Assembly: GCA_963169045.1 (NCBI GenBank)
Contig: CAUJDF010000036.1
Coordinates: 1 to 54,643, forward strand
Direction: 5' to 3'
DNA: 54,643 bases
Origin: Myxococcota bacterium
GTDB lineage: Bacteria; Myxococcota_A; Bradymonadia; UBA7976; UBA1532
Shown here: piece by piece, positions 51,098-54,643 of the stretch
Layout of the letters: each line of letters begins with the position of its first letter
Position numbering within the stretch: the stretch's first letter is position 1
Notes under the pieces: generated by a model
What the model was told of the DNA's origin: nothing
The model's input: the letters and a program-made list of their open reading frames with translations, nothing else
Database searches by the model: none
Program-made: the position numbers and the translations under genes

Positions 51098-52363
51098 ATG
51101 CGCAGGGCGATCATCGTCGGAGCGCTGGCGGCGGGCGTGCCGGGCCTGGCGCGCGCGAGTGTGCTCGACCTGTTCGGCTACGGCGCGCGCGGCGGCGCGA
51201 TGGCCGGCGCCGTCGCCTCCACGGCACAGGGCCACGAGACCGTCTACTACAACCCCGCGGGGACGGTCTTCGACGAGCGCCCGTCGGTCGCGTTCGGCTA
51301 CCAGTACGCCGACCTCTTCCTCTCGGTGAACGGCGAGGACGCCGACACGCTCTCCGCCCCGTCGGCGCTCATCGGCTTCGCCATCCCGCTGCCGCTCGGC
51401 GGCTTCCTGAAGCGGCGGCTCGCCATCGCCAACGGCTTCGTCATCCCGCAGCGCTCGGTGCTGCTCGCCGACCTGCCGCGCCCGTCGACGCCCCACTTCC
51501 CGGTGGTCGCGAACCGCGCGCAGACGGTGAGCCTGCAGGGCTCGATGGCGCTGCGCATCGCCGACTGGATGGCCGTCGGCGCCGGCTTCCTCGCGCTCGC
51601 CGAGCTCAGCGGCGACGTCGACGTGGCGCCCAACGACTCGGGCCGCATCGGCTCGAAGGTGAGCGACGAGCTGCTCGCCGACTTCGCGCCGGTGTTCGGG
51701 CTGCTCGTGCGCCCGGGCGGCGACGTGGCGGTCGGCGCCGTCTATCACGGCGAGTCCAAGGCGGGCTTCTCGCTGCCGATCTCGGCGGACCTCGGCGATC
51801 GCTTCCCGCTGCCCATCCCCGTGCTCGACATCACGGGCACGGCGCAGTTCGACCCGGCGCAGGCGACGCTCGAGGTGTCGGGGCGCCCGCCGGGCCTGCC
51901 GCTGCTCGTGGCCGGCGGCGTGACCTGGAAGCAATGGAGCACGTTCCCGGTGCCCGTCGTCTTCACGGCGGTCCCCGAGGACTACCCCGCCCAGCCCGAG
52001 CCCGAGTTCGACGACACGTTCGTGTGGCGGGCCGGCGCCGAGCTCGAGCTCGAGGCGGGCGACTTCACGCTGCTGCCGCGCGCCGGCTACGCCTACGAGC
52101 CGACACCCGTGCCCGAGCAGCGCGGCTTCCACAACTTCCTCGACGCGGACCGCCACGTCGCCAGCGCCGGCCTCGGGCTGCGCACCGGCCCGTTCCGCCT
52201 CGACCTCGCCGCGCAGTGGCACCACCTCGCCGACCGCACGCACACGAAGGACGCGGCGCTGCTCACGCCCTTCGGCGAGCCCGAGGCGAACGCCGGTTTC
52301 CCGAAGGTGCGGCACGGCGGCGACCTGCTGGCGCTGTCGATCGAGCTGGGGCTCGAGCTGTGA
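51098..52363 (+). CDS. OmpP1/FadL-family outer membrane protein
   Basis: 421 residues with a signal peptide (RRAIIVGALAAGVPGLARA). The mature N terminus SVLDLFGYGARGGAMAGAVAS and GHETVYYNPAG match FadL-type channels for hydrophobic molecules. The remainder is alternating barrel strands (VSLQGSMALRIADWMAVGAGF, LPLLVAGGVTWKQWSTF, LLPRAGYAYEPTPVPEQ) ending LSIELGLEL. Its TGA shares bases with the next gene's GTG, and that gene encodes a paralogue. The two may take up or export the same class of lipids. Confidence 0.85.
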   Translation: MRRAIIVGALAAGVPGLARASVLDLFGYGARGGAMAGAVASTAQGHETVYYNPAGTVFDERPSVAFGYQYADLFLSVNGEDADTLSAPSALIGFAIPLPLGGFLKRRLAIANGFVIPQRSVLLADLPRPSTPHFPVVANRAQTVSLQGSMALRIADWMAVGAGFLALAELSGDVDVAPNDSGRIGSKVSDELLADFAPVFGLLVRPGGDVAVGAVYHGESKAGFSLPISADLGDRFPLPIPVLDITGTAQFDPAQATLEVSGRPPGLPLLVAGGVTWKQWSTFPVPVVFTAVPEDYPAQPEPEFDDTFVWRAGAELELEAGDFTLLPRAGYAYEPTPVPEQRGFHNFLDADRHVASAGLGLRTGPFRLDLAAQWHHLADRTHTKDAALLTPFGEPEANAGFPKVRHGGDLLALSIELGLEL

Positions 52364-53667
52364 GGGCGGCGCTCCTCCTCCTGCTGCTCGCGGCGCCGGC
52401 GGCGGCCAACCCGCTCGACGCGTTCGGCTTCGGCGCGCGCTCCATCGCGCTCGGCGGCGCCGTGACGGCGAGCGTCGACGACTTCTCGGCCAACTACTAC
52501 AACCCGGCGGCGCTCGCGTCGTTCGACGACCTGCGCATGGAGCTCGGCTACCTCGCCGTCCAGCCGACGCTGACCCTGAACGACGGCGACCTCGACGTGG
52601 ACGCGCCGCGCGGCTTCCAGGGCGGGCTGAGCCTGCCGGGACGCCTCTTCGGGCACCGCGTCGGCGTCTCGCTCGGCCTGTACCTGCCCGACGAGCGCAT
52701 CACGCGCGTCCGCGCGCTCCCGCAGGCGCAGCCGCGCTTCGAGCTGTTCGACAATCGGCCGCAGCGCATCGTCATCACGTCCGGTTTCGCTTTCGAGATC
52801 GTCGAGGATGTGTATGTGGGCGCGGCGCTCACGTACCTGTCGAACACCGGCGGCGTGCTCGACATCCAGGGCACCGTGCACCTCACCGACGCCGAGCGCA
52901 CGAAGCTGACGAGCGCCGTCGACGTCGATCTGGCCGCCATCCGCTACCCGAGCGCGGGCGTGCTGTGGGCGCCAGAGCGTGGCCTGCAGCTGGGGGCGAC
53001 CTTCCGCGACGAGTTCAGCCTCGCGCTCGATCTGGACGTCCGCGTGACGGGCCAGGTGGTCAGCGGGGCGAACGAGACGGTGGTCGTGCCCGACGGCAAG
53101 TTCATCCTGAGCTCGATCAACCACAACCTGTTCTCGCCGCGACAGGTGGTGGCCGGCGCCGCGTGGAGGGCGCGCGACTGGCTGGTCGGGCTCGACGTCG
53201 CCTGGCTGCAGTGGAGCCGCTTCCCGTCGCCCACCGCGCGCGTCGGCATCGAGCTGGCGCTCGACCCGTTCAAGTTCGACGTGCCGACGCCCGACCCGCC
53301 CGAGGACCCCGACTTCCACGACATCGTCGTGCCGCGCGTCGGCGCCGAGTACCGCGTGATCGACGGGCCGCGCTTCGGCCTGACGGCGCGCGCCGGCTAC
53401 TTCTACGAGCCGTCGCCGGCGCCGGACCAGCCCGGGCGGACGAACTACGTCGACAGCGACAAGCACGGCGCGTCGGCGGGCGTCGGCCTGCGCTTCAGCG
53501 AGTGGACCGAGGTGTTCCCCAAGCCCATCCTGCTGGACCTGGCGGCGCAGGGGGTCTTTCTGCACTCCCGCCGCTATGTGAAGGACGATCCGGCCGATCC
53601 CATCGGGGATTACGTCGCGGAGGGCCACACGGTGGGCGCCGCCGCGACCCTGTCCTTCTTGTTCTGA
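52360..53667 (+). CDS. OmpP1/FadL-family outer membrane protein (paralogue)
   Basis: 435 residues from a GTG overlapping the previous stop (GTGA). The signal peptide is RAALLLLLLAAPAAA. The mature N terminus NPLDAFGFGARSIALGGAVTASVDDFSANYYNPAALA is the FadL signature, including the NPA turn. Later blocks such as VGLDVAWLQWSRFPSP and PRVGAEYRVIDGPRFGLTARAGYFYEPSPAPDQPG mirror the upstream paralogue (GVTWKQWSTFPVP, RAGYAYEPTPVPEQRG), so the pair arose by tandem duplication. It ends AAATLSFLF, a typical outer-membrane C terminus with a final Phe. It is followed after 2 nt by a membrane protein. Confidence 0.88.
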   Translation: MRAALLLLLLAAPAAANPLDAFGFGARSIALGGAVTASVDDFSANYYNPAALASFDDLRMELGYLAVQPTLTLNDGDLDVDAPRGFQGGLSLPGRLFGHRVGVSLGLYLPDERITRVRALPQAQPRFELFDNRPQRIVITSGFAFEIVEDVYVGAALTYLSNTGGVLDIQGTVHLTDAERTKLTSAVDVDLAAIRYPSAGVLWAPERGLQLGATFRDEFSLALDLDVRVTGQVVSGANETVVVPDGKFILSSINHNLFSPRQVVAGAAWRARDWLVGLDVAWLQWSRFPSPTARVGIELALDPFKFDVPTPDPPEDPDFHDIVVPRVGAEYRVIDGPRFGLTARAGYFYEPSPAPDQPGRTNYVDSDKHGASAGVGLRFSEWTEVFPKPILLDLAAQGVFLHSRRYVKDDPADPIGDYVAEGHTVGAAATLSFLF

Positions 53668-53669
53668 GC

Positions 53670-54404
53670 ATGGGCGATCGACGACTCCAGCGACTGAAGG
53701 CAGCCGGCCAGGAGGCCGAGCTGCGGCTGCGGACGCCCCCGGCGCCCACGCCCGCCCCCGAGGCGCCGGCGTCGCCGCGCACCGGCGACGTCGAGCGCTT
53801 CGCCGTCTGGTTCCGGCTGCGCTTTCCGTCGCTGGCCTTCCTCGGCCCGATCCCGATCGTCCTCACTGGCGCGCTGGTCCTCGGTCTGCTGGCGGCGGCG
53901 GCCGACGACGCCGCCAACCGCCCGATCTACCTCGTGTTCTCGGTCGTGGCCCTCGCTCCGGTGATCCTGCCGATCGTTCTCTCCTACGGCCCGTTCCGCC
54001 GCTGGCGCGCGGGCGTTCCGTTCCGGGTGCACGGCTGGGAGCGGGTCGTCGACCGCGAGCTGCTGCTCGAAGGATGGTTCCGCTGCCGCCTGAAGGTCGA
54101 CGCGACCGGCGACGCGCCGTCCGACGTGCCCGAGCTCGTCCGCGCCGCCCTCCACGTCTTCGCCGAGCGGGCCAACGCCCGCTTCTACTCCACCGACGGG
54201 GACGACGAACGGAAGCGCTGGCGCGTCGAGGGCACGACGGTCAGCGGGCACGCCAACCCGGCCGTGGCCTGGCGTCTGTACCTCCTGTGCGCCGGCGACC
54301 TCGCCCTCGTCGCGCGCGAGCGCGGCGGCATCGCGTCCGTCACCTTCGGCGCCTCGCCCGGGAACGAGTACGTCTCCTCGCCGAGCATCGATGAGCGCGC
54401 CTGA
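53670..54404 (+). CDS. Hypothetical membrane protein
   Basis: 244 residues. After a charged N terminus with a Pro/Ala stretch (PPAPTPAPEAPASP), two hydrophobic helices stand close together (FLGPIPIVLTGALVLGLLAAAA and IYLVFSVVALAPVILPIVL, about residues 57-110). A soluble C-terminal domain of ~130 residues follows (RVVDRELLLEGWFRCRLKVDA, VARERGGIASVTFG). There are no recognised motifs. It starts 2 nt after the FadL-like stop, so it is co-translated and may serve the same transport process. Confidence 0.75.
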   Translation: MGDRRLQRLKAAGQEAELRLRTPPAPTPAPEAPASPRTGDVERFAVWFRLRFPSLAFLGPIPIVLTGALVLGLLAAAADDAANRPIYLVFSVVALAPVILPIVLSYGPFRRWRAGVPFRVHGWERVVDRELLLEGWFRCRLKVDATGDAPSDVPELVRAALHVFAERANARFYSTDGDDERKRWRVEGTTVSGHANPAVAWRLYLLCAGDLALVARERGGIASVTFGASPGNEYVSSPSIDERA

Positions 54405-54442
54405 CAAAACCGCCTGAGCGGGACGCGACTGCGACGCCGGTC

Positions 54443-54478
54443 GTGGACGTGGACGTGGACGTGTACGTGGACGTGAAC
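54443..54478. repeat. GTGGAC hexamer microsatellite
   Basis: Six hexamers in a row, GTGGAC x3, GTGTAC, GTGGAC, GTGAAC. The plus strand reads Val-Asp repeats, the minus strand Val-His repeats. It lies 38 bp after the stop at 54404. Besides this and the partial gene at its right, 54405-54643 holds nothing else I can see. Confidence 0.95.
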
Positions 54479-54544
54479 CTTGACGGTGACGCGCCACGCG
54501 CCACGCGCACGAATTCTGCGACAAGCCTCCGCGCTGTCCGAGGG

Positions 54545-54643
54545 ATGGAGTGCAGCGCCATCGTCGACAGCTGCGCCCTCCTTGGCGCCATGAGCGCGCA
54601 CGACGCGACGAAGGCGGAAGAGCTGCTCGAACGCATCGTCGCC
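54545..54643 (+). pseudogene. Fragment resembling a four-helix-bundle (S23-like) protein
   Basis: The frame from the ATG at 54545 to the window edge reads MECSAIVDSCALLGAMSAHDATKAEELLERIVA. This resembles the C-terminal helices of four-helix-bundle proteins of the 23S-intervening-sequence (S23) family, which usually show ECAAILD...A...LL.RIVA. The normal N-terminal three-quarters of that family is not found upstream, where only the hexamer microsatellite and a short Pro/Arg-rich stretch lie. It is therefore either a 5'-truncated remnant or the start of something unrelated; the window ends before its stop. Confidence 0.35.

Noticed and set aside
54185-54636. Minus-strand ORFs carrying Val-His repeats
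   Set aside because: The repeat is only the translation of the GTGGAC microsatellite, and the rest is antisense to the membrane protein.

Overview
The window is very GC-rich DNA, and almost every recognisable gene has G or C at most third codon positions. It most likely comes from a member of the Myxococcota (the former Deltaproteobacteria). The evidence is a C-terminal tripartite tail of the MYXO-CTERM type on the protein at 31787-35386, a MopE-type metal-binding motif (CDGxDNDCDGxxDE) in the protein at 47779-49695, many lipoproteins with long Asp/Ala/Gly-rich linkers, Cys-rich secreted proteins and carboxypeptidase-regulatory-like modules. I see no rRNA, tRNA, CRISPR array, phage or complete insertion sequence. 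It reads as a chromosomal segment with an unusually large share of cell-envelope genes.

Layout. 1-4.9 kb (+): the 3' end of a protein built of 12-residue repeats, a Cys-rich lipoprotein and a KUP potassium transporter. 4.9-5.8 kb: an uncertain zone with a lipoprotein start on the + strand and a weak antisense reading frame. 5.8-13.2 kb (-): a tightly packed run of lipoprotein, methyltransferase, DUF1207-like protein, DUF72 protein, Omp85-type barrel, lipoprotein of unknown function and small barrel, several joined by overlapping or abutting start/stop codons. 13.3-21.8 kb (+): an operon of two CsgG/FlgO-related proteins and a 2138-residue lipoprotein that joins about 13 beta-sandwich modules to a very long pentapeptide-repeat region. 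21.9-24.8 kb (-): TerB-like protein, EEP-family hydrolase and a hypothetical protein. 25.0 kb (+): a peptidoglycan-binding protein. 25.7-30.1 kb (-): PreT and PreA (NAD(P)H-dependent dihydropyrimidine dehydrogenase) followed by an RnfD/NqrB-like membrane protein fused to Sel1 repeats.

30.2-41 kb: a small hypothetical protein, sulfotransferase, MYXO-CTERM FG-GAP-type protein, glycosyltransferase, O-antigen-ligase-like protein, DUF885 peptidase-like lipoprotein and a TIGR03087-like glycosyltransferase, which together suggest surface polysaccharide work. 41-47.3 kb: DJ-1/PfpI protein, Rho-N-like small protein, M15 peptidase, a 21-bp-period repeat array, a hypothetical protein, a cytochrome P450, a DUF3105 lipoprotein and an RluA-type pseudouridine synthase. 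47.3-54.6 kb: hypothetical protein, MopE-like lipoprotein, Cys-rich lipoprotein, hotdog thioesterase, two tandem FadL-like barrels, a membrane protein, and at the right edge a hexamer microsatellite next to what looks like a piece of a four-helix-bundle (S23-like) protein.

The strongest candidates for something not yet described are the CsgG-CsgG-giant beta-helix lipoprotein operon (13.3-21.8 kb), the PreT-PreA-RnfD/Sel1 unit (25.7-30.1 kb), and the 21-bp array at 42.9-43.15 kb. No functional claim here was tested by database search; family names come from recognisable motifs.
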